Shown here in pieces: positions 13,261 to 23,482 of a stretch of 64,000 nt of DNA (positions are counted from its first letter, which is position 1; the number at the start of each line of letters is the position of its first letter). The DNA is from Paramecium tetraurelia (lineage: Eukaryota; Ciliophora; Oligohymenophorea; Peniculida; Parameciidae), in the NCBI RefSeq assembly GCF_000165425.1, contig NW_001799644.1, forward strand, positions 191,215 through 255,214. The letters are read 5' to 3'. The position numbers and the translations under genes are program-made. The notes beneath the pieces are model-generated. The model was not told where the DNA came from, made no database searches, and worked only from the letters and a program-made list of their open reading frames with translations.

Positions 13261-14831
13261 ATGAATTAATTTATCAACAACAACACTTTTTTATATAATT
13301 CTGATCATTCTTTCACCTTTACTCCTACTTAACTTCGAGAAGTTAGCACAGAAATTCTGCAGAAACCATCAAAAAATAGAAATCAAAATGATATTAAGGT
13401 ATTCGTTCGATTTTCTAATTATTCCAATAGATTCTATAATTAGCCACTCAAAACATCAAATTTTTTCAAGAGATTCTGCAAGAGGAGAGCATAGCTGTGT
13501 TGCATAGATGTTTATAAAGAATTCAACTCGAAATTTATCCTGAAGTAATATTATTGATCCATTTTTTAGAGCACTATAGTTTTTGAGAAAGGCGATAAAG
13601 GCAAGGATTTCTACATCATTCTTTCTGGTAGTGTTGGAATATATATATATTCAAATAATATAGAATTGCATCAACAAAACAAATTGCCTATTCGTTAAGC
13701 GATTAAGGAATAAGTAAATCAGCTTATTGAATCAGGGATCCGCCCTAAAAAAGAACATCCACTTGAATTAAGGAAAATCTTATTATATGAAAAAATCAAA
13801 AAGTATTAGTTTTTTAGAAAATAGGTTGTTCAAAGTAAATGAGTTGCATGATGGAGATTCTTTTGGGGAAAGAGCACTAATAAATGAAGCGGCTCGTTTA
13901 GCCACAGTAGTTTGTGAGACTGAGTGCTTTTTTGGAGTGCTAAACAAATAAGATTACAGAGAAATATTATAATAAGCATAGAGTGAAAAGATTTTGCAGT
14001 AAATTACAGAATTGCAATCAGTTTAAGGATTCTAAGGCATGTCAAGGAAGTTATTGACCATTCTGCTCTATGCATTTTAAAGTCAAGAACATAGATATAG
14101 AGATATCATCTATAAATAAGGATCGATTAATAAAAATGAAATATATTTAATCTTGAGTGGAGAGTATATCATTACTCAAGATCAAAAAATAACAATGCAT
14201 AATCCCCTGCGAATAAATCATTAAGGAGTCAAGCAAATAGCCATTTTGCAAAAAGGCTCAATATTTGGAGACAAAGAGTCCTTTTAAAAACTTGAATTTA
14301 GAACTTAAACTATCACGTGCAATAGCTAGTATGGCAAGGTTCTATGCATCCAATTAGATTGCCTATAGCAGAGATTACAAGTAGTTATTTATCATTATGT
14401 CTAAGGCTAATAATGAGTTACATCTGATTAATGAATTGAAGTAACTATGCGAAATAAAAGAATAAACAAGGGAAAAGAGAATATCTTGTAAAATCTAATC
14501 ACCTAGGCGATCTAAGAGCTTTATGGTTTCAACCTCGCCAAATCAAAAAATAGATTATATTGTTAAATCGAAGAAAGAGATATTTAAATAATTAAACAAA
14601 AATCTAAAATCGAGAATTCAATTCATTTTTGATATCGCTTTACCTAGAGCTAAGACTCCATCCAACTATTCTTAAGAAAGTCCATCATAACCTATTAGAA
14701 AAAGATCTGCTATTGATAGAATCTACTTAAACACGAGAAATAACTCAAGAATACAAAAGAGGTAATCATTGCCACTCTAAATGTAAACGTAATACCAAAA
14801 TCCTGAATAAAAAAGATTCTCATTCATTTGA
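13261..14831 (+). CDS. Protein with two cyclic-nucleotide-binding-like domains
   Basis: 488 aa after introns at 13399-13430 (32 nt), 13545-13569 (25 nt), 13803-13824 (22 nt) and 14381-14405 (25 nt). The first CNB fold runs from NIKFFQEILQEE through IVFEKGDKGKDFYIILSGSV to the phosphate-binding cassette HDGDSFGERALINEAARLAT, which keeps the Gly-Glu and Arg expected for cyclic nucleotide contact. A second, more diverged copy has NEIYLILSGEYIIT and KGSIFGDKESFQ, where the cassette is degenerate. The C-terminal third is basic and serine-rich. No kinase or channel domain is present, so it could be a regulatory subunit or scaffold. It follows the histidine kinase by 12 bp on the same strand. Confidence 0.85.
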
Positions 14832-15219
14832 TAACAAATTAAATTCTATATTATATTTAATCCGTTCATGTAATATAAATTCTAGCTTATTAGTACGAAT
14901 TATACATTTTATTAATGATAACAATTAAAAATACATTCTTATTTATGCAATATTTTTATAATTTGTCTATTTATAGACTCACTTAACTAAATTGTGATAT
15001 CATATTCAAGTATTAAAAGATGAAATAAAAAATAGTTTATTGTGAATCATCAAATTCTTAAATAAATAAGTTCTTATACCTTAAAATGCATTTGATTATA
15101 TACATAAAATTAATATGTTGAATCAAAGAATAATAATTGGGTGTTTAGTGTTTGGATAGTAATCCAATATCATATTAAGTTCAATAAATATGTTTATATT
15201 TAATATTGATATTATAAGG
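14832..15219. other. Intergenic, nothing recognised
   Basis: AT-rich region between convergent genes. No open frame, RNA structure or repeat stands out. Confidence 0.5.
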
Positions 15220-15432
15220 TCATATATTGATAGGCTTGATTTTCTTCCAACTCAAATCTGCAAATCCTCCTTGATTGATGATATCAATTTCCTCTTATGT
15301 CATCTTTCTTCTTTAATAATCCACAACCTTATGTACATATTTGGAGGCTTATGCAACATGTTGATGAGAAACTTAATTAGCTCTGCTGCCAATAAATTTT
15401 ATTTTTGGAACATATTTCAAAGCTTAATTCAT
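15220..15432 (-). CDS. KGD4: KGD4/MRPS36 (YMR-31)-like mitochondrial protein
   Basis: An intronless 70-aa protein. It begins MNQALKYVPKIKFIGSR and later has YQRRKMTQEEIDIINQGGF. This matches the small KGD4/MRPS36 family: an N-terminal P-x-IKFIGxR element, a variable His-containing middle, then RRK-x-[SL/T]xEE-x-x-x-I-x-x-GG. In yeast and animals the protein tethers the E3 subunit to 2-oxoglutarate dehydrogenase in the TCA cycle; it was earlier assigned to the small mitoribosomal subunit. The overlapping plus-strand frame at 15190-15486 is longer under the standard code but lacks family features. Recognition is from memory and the protein is short. Confidence 0.65.
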
Positions 15433-15957
15433 CTCCTATATTTTATAATAATATTAATAATAAATATTAGGGTAAAGATAAGTTAATAATCATACAATTA
15501 GTTAAAACTTAGTACTTTTTATGACTATTGATCAATATTTTAAATTAATAGATTGTTTAATTTCTATTTTCCTTAAATCTCATTTTTATTTAAGCAAATA
15601 TTATCAGTTATTAACATTTAAGAACATTCAAAGTCATCATCCTATTTATGTAATTATATCAAAAGGGATTCTACAATGTTCCATGGATGACTGATTTAAA
15701 TATTTAAGTTGAATCTCATATTTATCAAAATTATTGCTCATATTTATTTGGATAAAGGTATATTAATGGCATAATATGTTTGATGAATCAAAGGACACTT
15801 ACCTAGAAAATTTACAATTTATATCATATGAATATTAGATAACAAGTTAGTAACATAGTATTGGATGAGTATATATTTAGAAGCAGAGTTATTTTTTTAA
15901 GAAATGATAAAATAATGCTTTCTATAATTATTATAATGATTAAATTAATTATTATAA
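15433..15957. other. Intergenic before the first HSF gene
   Basis: AT-rich, many stops in all frames with code 6, no clear gene. It should hold divergent promoters for the KGD4-like and HSF genes. Confidence 0.4.
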
Positions 15958-17187
15958 ATGTAAATCGATTTATTAGAGTAATAAATAGTAAAGAAGAAAA
16001 GATCACGATCAAATAAGGACAATGGGGATTCCATACCTGCATTTCTATTGAAAACCTATGAAATAATAGATGTATTTAAATTTTTAAATAATTAGAATCC
16101 TTAAAATCACGATATAATCGGTTGGAATGAAGAAGGAACTGCCTTTATTGTTAAGAAAGTTAATGAATTCTCTGACATCATCTTGCCTAAATCATTTAAG
16201 CATAGTAACTTTGCTTCGTTCGTTCGATAATTGAACATGTATGATTTTCACAAAACCAGACATGATAATAACGAAAATGAATTCAAGCATAAATTGTTTT
16301 AAAGGGGTAAAAAGTAAGATTTTTGTATATTTTAGGCATTTGCTAAGTTAAATCAAAAGAAAGACAAATGATGTCAAAGAATAGAATTCATTAAGTTTAA
16401 TAAAAAATGAATAGGTAAGGACTGGACAAAGTGAAATTCCAGAGGTATGCAATATATATCATTATAAGATTTTGATGTAAATGGGAAAATTATCAAACAA
16501 ATAATAGGAACTAGAAAAATTAATGAAAATTTTGATCAAGTAAAATGAAAAGATCATGAAGGAAAACAAATATTTATGGAGCGAATTAACTAAAAATAAG
16601 TACTATATATATTAATATAGAGGCATAAAAATGAAAACTCAGAAGAATAAATAATGAAATGGGTATTGTAGTCATTACAAGGAACTAAATAGAATAATAA
16701 GCACAAGACTAATTTCTAAACAAATAATTTGTTAATGTTGAAGTAAACCAGCGAAAATGATGATGAAGTTTAACTTGAAGCATAAAATTAAAGAAATTTT
16801 GAAACTGATAAATTTTAATTTGATTAATTGCCATCGCAAATTATCAGTTAAAATTTAGAATAATAGATTGAAAAACTATCAAAAAATCAAATTATCCAAG
16901 TGCTTATGAGTGCTATAACAAACAATTAAAAATAAGAAAAAAAAAATACTATGAAATTTGAAGATGACATTAGCTTTGATGATGAGTATCCAGTTATGAA
17001 GAAAATAGATTTAAAACAAGATAATTAAGATAGAAGATAAGAAAATCAACTTATGGTTTATAGTGAACCCTATTTTTTCCATAAATTAGAAGATAATTAT
17101 ATTATTTCAGAATCGCCTAATCCAAGTCGCAAAAATTCTTATTATGATCAAGATCCTATTCCTTAATTTTTAGAAAGTGAATTATGA
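15958..17187 (+). CDS. Heat shock transcription factor-type DNA-binding protein (HSF-A)
   Basis: 386 aa after introns at 16314-16335 (22 nt), 16445-16468 (24 nt) and 16600-16622 (23 nt). The N-terminal domain is a clear HSF winged helix: IPAFLLKTYEIID, IIGWNEEGTAFIVKK, and the recognition helix region LPKSFKHSNFASFVRQLNMY followed by DFHKTR. A basic KKKRSRS just before it could serve nuclear import. Downstream is a Gln/Lys-rich helical part (NKQQELEKLMKILIKQNEK) that fits a trimerisation coiled coil, then an acidic tail. ATG at 15958 is the first in frame and precedes the basic patch. Confidence 0.92.
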
Positions 17188-18037
17188 TATTTAATCAAAA
17201 ATAAACTTCTTTATTTATTATTAAAATTTATATCGAATGTTTACAATAAGGAACCTAGCCTGGATAAAAAAATGTGATATATTACTTTAATATGTAAATA
17301 AAAAACTATATCAAATTTTATTGTTAAAAATATAATTACATGAGGTGCTTTATAATCTCAAAGAATAAATTTTATTATGAATTTATTTTTCGCTATTTTT
17401 ATGTTTAACAATAATTTAAAAGATTTGTGTTTTTTGATTCTTTGATTGCTATATATTTTCACAATCTTAAATCCCTAATAAGGAATTGAATAAACATTGT
17501 TAGGCGGATTGAAATTAATAAAAAGCTGGGTTTCTCAAGACAATATAATATAAAAGTTCATTTCATTAAATTTAATGTTTTCAATTAGTATATTGAGATG
17601 CATTCATAATTTTGAATTTGCTTATTTTAGAAATTAAAATTAAGATTTATAGGGATGAGATGATGAATTTAAAGAATTCAAAAGCCAATCACTTTTAAAT
17701 TATTAATATAATGATTGAATCGTTAAAATAGAAATATAGACTAATATAAAAATATCCTTAAGAGTAAATGATATCCTTATGCAATTTAAAAATAAAAAAT
17801 TTAATAAGGACAATAAAATTTCCTGAAAATTTAAAGCAACATTTACTTTAACTCGCTAAATCGTAAAATCATCTTTAACAAATGAGCAAATTAACTTAAG
17901 AACTCAAATTTGTTATTGATGACTCCTTTGAAATCTTTTCTTTTTATAAATATATTTAATATGATTTTATATAATGTTCTTTATATATATATATATAATA
18001 TCCAACCCTCCCTCCCTATCTTTTGAGTTTATGCAAC
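17188..18037. other. Long intergenic region between convergent genes
   Basis: About 850 bp of AT-rich sequence with TA runs near 17980-18000 and a C-rich tract (CCCTCCCTCCC) at 18005-18016. I find no gene. Convergent neighbours suggest it holds two 3' ends. Confidence 0.5.
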
Positions 18038-18835
18038 TCAATGTTGTGCAAGAACTTCTTGTTCAAGCACCATTTAACCTTAAGACTAAGCTTATGGTTT
18101 CATTTGGTTTAGCCACTAAATAGCAGATTCAACGTCCCCATTAAAAATGGATAAGAATTTGTATGCCTTCTTAGGATTAATATTCTTTCCATTTAAATGA
18201 GCGAACTTTTCCTTAAATCCACCTCTATGTTTTCTAAATTTTTGATACTCTTCTGGTGATTTCCTAGTTTTGTGTTTTTCAATTGATTTTTTGATTGAAT
18301 GACAATTATCTTTGTTTTTGATCCTTAAAAACTTATCAAGTATAGGTTCTAAGTTTCCTTCAAATTTCAATAATAACTTAGCTATTTTCTTTTCATTAGT
18401 GTATCCCAATTCCTTAAGTTTTTCAAATTATACTGTGAATCCTAATTCTTAGATCATTAATTCAACAGGTTTATCAAATTTCTTAAACTTTTTCTTACTT
18501 AATATTTCAATTGATTTTTCCACATCTCCATTAGTTATTAGTAGAAATTTCAAATTTTTGTTAACATGATTGAATCCTTTCTCTATTAGTTCCTAATTTT
18601 TATGAAGCCATCCCATATTTTCAATTGTTTTTAATGCTGTTTATCTCTTGTCTTCATTTTTATTTTAGTTCTCATTGTAAGCAAGGATAACCTTATGAAT
18701 ATCACCATTATGTTTATTTAATTGATGATAGTTAAACCATGGGTTTGTTAACCCTTAGGCAGTCAGCTGATCATGCTTCTCTAAGTAGCCAGCCTTGATT
18801 AATTTATGAATGACCTTTTGTTCTTTAAAGTTCAT
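18038..18835 (-). CDS. UBA-like helical repeat protein
   Basis: Intronless, 265 aa. At least four helical units share the UBA-like ending N/E-G-[DN]-[VIL]-x-x-[VIS]-I: NKHNGDIHKVILAYN, LLITNGDVEKSIEILSKK, LLKFEGNLEPILDKF and LSIFNGDVESAIQWLNQ. Each is preceded by a leucine-rich helix. In UBA domains this pattern lies at the start of helix 3 and helps bind ubiquitin. An Arg/Lys-rich insertion with HRGG sits between the last two units. Function is unknown; ubiquitin binding is an inference. The gene lies just downstream of the snoRNA cluster on the same strand. Confidence 0.75.
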
Positions 18836-19212
18836 GATAATAATAATAAAATTATTTTATTGCTTCTACTTTTTATAAAGGCAAGGTATATTAAATTCTG
18901 ACAATTTTTCTGAATAATTCGGACCAAATTATCTGTCATAATTGTTATCATTTTAACGCTTAATTCATCAACATGTTATTATGTTAATTTGTAATTAGCA
19001 TAATACATCCTATAATAAGAATATTTATTTTTATATATATGCATAAATATTTGAGATATAAAGCCAATTTAAATAATAGGTCTATTTGAAGCCAAATATT
19101 GTATTTTTATACAATATTTTAATTTTAGACTTCAGATTTATGATCCTAATAGCAAATTCTCAATATTAATTTATCTTAATTAGTTAATAATTAAATATTA
19201 ATAATACGAAAA
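18836..19212. other. Intergenic between UBA-like gene and snoRNA cluster
   Basis: AT-rich. One isolated TCATCA (minus-strand box C-like) at 18966-18971 lacks a suitably spaced box D partner, so no additional snoRNA is called. Confidence 0.4.
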
Positions 19213-19279
19213 AATCAGATTGTGAATTCCGATCAATGCCCATAGGCTCAATCAAGAGGTGTCAGTTTTTCATCACATA
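19213..19279 (-). ncRNA. C/D box snoRNA candidate 1
   Basis: On the minus strand GTGATGA (box C, 19276-19270) and CTGA (box D, 19218-19215) are 51 nt apart, with the cluster's AT-rich linker on the 5' side. The guide next to box D is complementary to the plus-strand segment TTGTGAATTCCGATC. I could not match it to rRNA from memory. Confidence 0.5.
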
Positions 19280-19302
19280 TATATATATAATAGTATAATT
19301 AA

Positions 19303-19368
19303 TTTCAGACAGCCAAGGGTTGTAATTCATGTATAGTCATAGACTCTAGTTCTTATAAGTCATCATAT
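19303..19368 (-). ncRNA. C/D box snoRNA candidate 2
   Basis: Minus-strand ATGATGA (box C, 19366-19360) and CTGA (box D, 19308-19305). The target-sense sequence directly beside box D reads ACAGCCAAGGGTTGT. Length and flanking AT linkers match its neighbours. Confidence 0.55.
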
Positions 19369-19385
19369 ATATAATATTTTTAATT

Positions 19386-19445
19386 TATCAGATAGGAGCG
19401 AAAGATTGGAATCATGATAAATCATGGACTACAAAATCATCACTT
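19386..19445 (-). ncRNA. C/D box snoRNA candidate 3, likely 25S guide
   Basis: Minus-strand GTGATGA (19443-19437) and CTGA (19391-19388). The target-sense sequence beside box D, ATAGGAGCGAAAGATT, differs by G:U-compatible changes from the conserved 25S/28S rRNA segment ATAGGGGCGAAAGACT (from memory), a known methylation area in yeast and animals. This is good support for a real guide. Confidence 0.65.
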
Positions 19446-19465
19446 TATAATATAATTGCATTTTA

Positions 19466-19531
19466 GATCAGAGATCTTGGTGGTTAATTTCATCATTCTA
19501 TTTCTAGATTAACAAATATTTTGCATCATTC
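19466..19531 (-). ncRNA. C/D box snoRNA candidate 4, likely U18-like
   Basis: Minus-strand box C is AATGATGC (19530-19523), with an internal ATGATGA (C') at 19496-19490 and CTGA (box D) at 19471-19468. The 13 nt beside box D, AGATCTTGGTGGT in target sense (19472-19484), equal a conserved 25S/28S rRNA segment as I recall it, the region targeted by U18. Confidence 0.65.
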
Positions 19532-19546
19532 TATATAATTTTATTT

Positions 19547-19608
19547 GATCAGACGTAGCCGTATCATCAGAGTCTTTAAGACTGGGGCGGCAATAAAATT
19601 CCTCATTA
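19547..19608 (-). ncRNA. C/D box snoRNA candidate 5, likely 25S guide
   Basis: Minus-strand box D CTGA (19552-19549), an internal CTGATGA (19570-19564), and a weak box C TGAGGA near 19606-19600. The stretch GACTGGGGCGG (19580-19590, target sense) equals a highly conserved 25S/28S rRNA segment from memory, so the D' guide is the better one here. Confidence 0.6.
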
Positions 19609-19623
19609 TAACAATTTTATTTT

Positions 19624-19713
19624 TTTCAGGCAAATGCCTCAAATAATCATTTATGTGAGAATAATAGATGGATGTCTATTGAATCTCTCATACTCGTCAT
19701 CGATTCATCACAT
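19624..19713 (-). ncRNA. C/D box snoRNA candidate 6, likely 25S guide
   Basis: Minus-strand GTGATGA (box C, 19711-19705) and CTGA (box D, 19629-19626). Directly beside box D is GCAAATGCCTC (target sense, 19630-19640); CAAATGCCTC is identical to the conserved 25S/28S rRNA segment GTAGCCAAATGCCTCGTC as I recall it. It is the longest member of the cluster. Confidence 0.65.
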
Positions 19714-19736
19714 ATATATATATATATATTTATTAT

Positions 19737-19798
19737 AATCAGATAATGGATAAGTCGTCTTTAATTCAGAAGCAGAACTGTTATGAATTCCTCATATA
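19737..19798 (-). ncRNA. C/D box snoRNA candidate 7
   Basis: Minus-strand weak box C ATGAGGA (near 19796-19790), an internal CTGA (TTCAG on plus, 19765-19769) and box D CTGA (19742-19739). Possible guides are complementary to ATAATGGATAAGTCGTC and AAGCAGAACTG in target sense; targets unassigned. Confidence 0.45.
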
Positions 19799-19995
19799 TA
19801 TTGATTTTATTGATAACTATTATAATTAATAAAAATAATCCCAAATTAAAATATGGGTTTGGAATAATGTTTTTTTTAAATTAAAAAATCCAATAAACTT
19901 ACTAATAATTAGATGATATTGTATTTTAAAGTTGCATTCCATTAGTGCACAATAAAGTAAAAATAAATATGATTAATATTAAATAAAGCATATAA

Positions 19996-22058
19996 TCAAA
20001 AGTATAATTTCTATAATTATGCTATTATTTAAGAAATAGCATGCTATTCTGAGTCTTATTGCCTTTCATATACTATTTACTTGAATATATTTGCTTCACT
20101 TTCTTGAGTAAAAACCAATTCTAATTTTTCATCATCTATTAAATTCATAAAGAGTATTATTTATTTTTGATCTTATTAGGTAATTAGTTTCCATTCATCT
20201 AAATGAAAGTGCAAACTATTAGTAATAATTTCTAAATTGCATAATTTAATTAATCCATCATTAAATGATATTTCATTGTAATCACGAGGATTTTTTGTTT
20301 GACCGAAAGGATTCTTTAGCCAATTTTTTTAAAAACTTAAATCTAAAATTAGCAAGAATTTAATAATCTAATGAGTTACTGGAATCTTGTAAAGGATTTC
20401 TACATTTTTGGCTTGTAGAGATAATACAATCTAAGAAAAATATCTATAATAGTCAATAGTTTGAGATTGAATATGTTCTTCCATTTGCCTTAATAATTTT
20501 AATCTAATATATGAAATGAAAAAATTCTAATCTTAATCTTCAAGCAACTAATTAATGATATCAATTGATTTCAAGCAATTATTTAAGGTATTAATTGATT
20601 TTTATTGTTCATCCTACATAACGTTTAGTAAATTTATAATAAACATTTGTTTTTGGGATTTAGAAATTATAGATAAAGTTTCTGATGTCAGTACCGTTTC
20701 TAATAGAGTTAAAACTGAATGATAATGTTCTTCATTAAGACTATTTTTATAAAAGAATATATTTACAAATGATTTGTATATTCATCTTAAAACAATAGAT
20801 TTTCCTTAAATAAAATACTTGAATTTAGCTTTTATATGTATCCTAAGGTTTGCAATGCCTCATAAAGATCCTGTTTTGGAATCTCTTTGGCAAATAACTA
20901 ATTATATGAAACATATGATATGGTTTAAGTGATGGATTATAAAAAACCATTTAATCGTTCTCCATCTTTACTCTCTTTTTAATTTGTTTTAAAAAACTTT
21001 GCGCATAAGTTTACTAATTCTGGGTCTTTGGTTGGCACATAGTTTAATTCCAATTAAATAGATTGATATTTAGGAATTTCCTGTGAAAATAATAGTATGA
21101 GGATGCTTATTAGTATTCTCTTGCTAAATTTAATCTCAGCATTGAAAAAGCTTGTTAAAATCAGACTACTCTATTGTTTAAGACTCTCATCTTTCTATTA
21201 TGATGTTTATAGAAGAGGTAAAATGATGATATTAAAAAATAGATTATCTAAGATCTAAGGAATAAGCTATTATAATTACATCAACCAAATATGGTGCTAT
21301 TTGATACAAATCTTTAAAAAAGTAATACATATTCTTTAATTCTTCATGAAAGTAATCTTGATCTTTGCTCCATTTATATAACAGTTCTTTCATAAATGCA
21401 ATGTGATTTGTTAATACTTATAGAAATGGATAGCATTGAAGATATTGCAATAATTCATTCTCCATCTAACTGTTTTATACGATTTAAAGTATCGATAATA
21501 ATATATGTCTTGTATACGTTCGAGTTAAATTATCCTTAGCATTAAAAAAGCTCTAAGAGTATAGCAGAAGTGGGAATTATGCATATCTCTAAAGAAGTTA
21601 TAATCAATTGTTACTTAATTAAAGAATAAATTGATGTTATCTCTTGTTACCTTATTTGATAGAATTTTAATAAAATTAATATAGTAATCCTAAGTTTCAT
21701 CATTGGTTAGATCATAGTTATAAATAATAAATTCGTTTAATTAAGGCAAAGAGAGAAGCACAACAATGTTTTTTCCAATGTTTGTTCTAATCAATTTAAA
21801 TAATTTGTTACATCAGCATTGAAATTTGATGCAGGATAGTATTTACTATATTGGTATCCTTAGTTGATTTTAATATTCTCACAAATTCTTCTATAATCTT
21901 AACTTCAATGAATTAACTAGATATTATTCATAAAATTACTCAAAGAGATCTGATTCTTTTTAATCTCCTAGAATGGCGAGTTCCGAGAGGGAAGAGACTG
22001 ATTCTATTATGTTAACATTCTGCTTTAAATTATTAGAATGACGAGTAAATAAATCCAT
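19996..22058 (-). CDS. CLEC16A: CLEC16A-like (FPL domain) protein
   Basis: Starts MDLFTRHSNNLKQN. The N-terminal third matches the FPL domain of CLEC16A/Ema: SLSELAILGDQKESDLFDQF corresponds to the WGDQ-containing helix, followed by IEVKIIEEFVRILKS, and later LTNDETQDYYINFIKILSNK and INLFFNQ, which mirror the region of the human protein around its YYISFLKTLS helix. The rest is helical and leucine-rich. The first intron is 23 nt (21917-21939); others exist but are not all placed, so internal exon limits are uncertain. CLEC16A acts in endosome and mitophagy traffic. The protein, about 650 aa, is shorter than the human one. Stop TGA at 19996-19998. Confidence 0.7.
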
Positions 22059-22514
22059 GATGTTATTAATAATAAAGCATATAAAATAAATTACATAATA
22101 ATTCAATATTGTATGTGAATACAAGGGAACATATAGGAACTGCAACCAAGTTTAGTAAGGCTATCCTTGCGAGGAGACTTAAAGGAAGAAACTTAATACG
22201 GCAACAAAGTCCTAATTAGAAGACATGCATTCATCATTATTTTTAAGAGTATAATTAATAGAATTAGATGAGTATATGAAGGTATTTAATTATAAATTTT
22301 TGTTGTCAGATTATTGACATAGGTTGATTGGTCAGAGAAGTGAAGTTTGTATTTGATATTGGAATCAGAGTTGAAAAATTATTAAATGGATAAAGAAATT
22401 TAGAAAGAATTGTGTGGTTATTAATTTAAGGGGGAAGAAATAATAATTTATATAAATATTTTATCTCCAAAGATTTATTAATTAATATAAATTTCTAATT
22501 TCCTCAAATTTTCC
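22059..22514. other. Intergenic with an unassigned coding-like patch
   Basis: Between divergent genes. 22137-22260 is less AT-rich than its surroundings and is open in more than one frame on both strands. On plus it is preceded by a 26-nt GTATG..ATATAG segment that looks like an intron (around 22112-22137). I cannot join it to a credible start, so no gene is called. Confidence 0.35.
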
Positions 22515-23207
22515 ATGGATAAAAACAAATCAAAATATACTATTCCGTCATTCATTATTAAACTGCATGCTATTTTGGAGGATTTAGTAATGAGTAATAT
22601 ATATAGCAAAAGAATAATTCATTAATTATTACCTGGGCCCCCCAAGGAGATGCATTTATCGTTTTAAATCCCGAATTGTTGGAACAAAATATACTGCCTT
22701 AACATTTTAAACATAATCACTTTACTTCTTTCTTAAGACAGTTGAATATGTATGATTTTTAGAAGATTCGAAATCAGAATAATTAATAAGTGTTTTGGCA
22801 TCAAAATTTTTTAAAAGGAAAAGAGTATAATTGAATAATAAATTAGACATCTCTTAGTTTTGTTAAAAAGAAGCTAGAACAAAATGTAGTAAAAACAAAA
22901 GTTAAATCATCAATGTTTTTAAAGATTCTTAATAGATGAGATTACTTCAATAAAATAAAATTTGAATTAAGATGAATAATAATTCACGCACATAATCAAT
23001 TAACACGAGGTCATACTATAACAACACAAATAAATATATTTAGATCTACAATAACAAAGGGAATAAATGGAAAATAAATATGAAAAATTAACTGGATAAG
23101 TTTAAGCAATAATAAGTTTGTAAAAAGTAGATTCGACTAGTTAATACTTAGAAGGCTGTTCTTAGGAGGAAGAACAATCAGAATTTTTCTATTCCTAAAA
23201 TCTCTGA
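22515..23207 (+). CDS. Short heat shock factor-type protein (HSF-B)
   Basis: 216 aa after introns at 22587-22606 (20 nt) and 22825-22846 (22 nt). The HSF fold is recognisable: IPSFIIKLHAILED, TWAPQGDAFIVLNPELLEQN, HFKHNHFTSFLRQLNMYDFQ, then FWHQNFLKGKEHLLVLLKRS. It differs from HSF-A at several usually fixed positions (the helix preceding the wing is shortened, and SFKH is HFKH). A short Gln-rich coiled segment follows. It is about half the length of HSF-A, with no long acidic tail, so it may compete with or partner full-length factors (inference). Confidence 0.88.
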
Positions 23208-23482
23208 TAATATTCATCATATTACGTATAATTAAATTTAAAATTGAAAAAAAGATGCAAAATTTATTATAAGCTTTGAAATGATTTTTTTGTCTTCTTA
23301 ATTGATGGTTATATGTGATAATTTGCTATTTCTGTAGAAGTATACTAAATTTAAGGATAAATTTTGGGTTATTTTTAATAATTAAATTTATGTTTATTTT
23401 TATTGCTAAATAATTATAACTACAATCTACCTCTCTAAGAATTTTAGATTACCTCTTAATTATTAGAAAGAGTAATCTAAAA

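Noticed and set aside
15190-15486. 98-aa plus-strand ORF with YIFGG, kelch-like
   Set aside because: Antisense to the KGD4-like gene; only one isolated motif, no kelch repeat periodicity.
15824-16042. Minus-strand 72-aa hydrophobic ORF
   Set aside because: Runs of Ile/Leu from AT-rich sequence and overlaps the HSF-A start on the other strand.
17980-18020. TA dinucleotide run and CCCTCCCTCCC tract as possible telomere-like sequence
   Set aside because: Paramecium telomeres are CCCCAA/CCCAAA-type repeats; this tract is short and not of that form.
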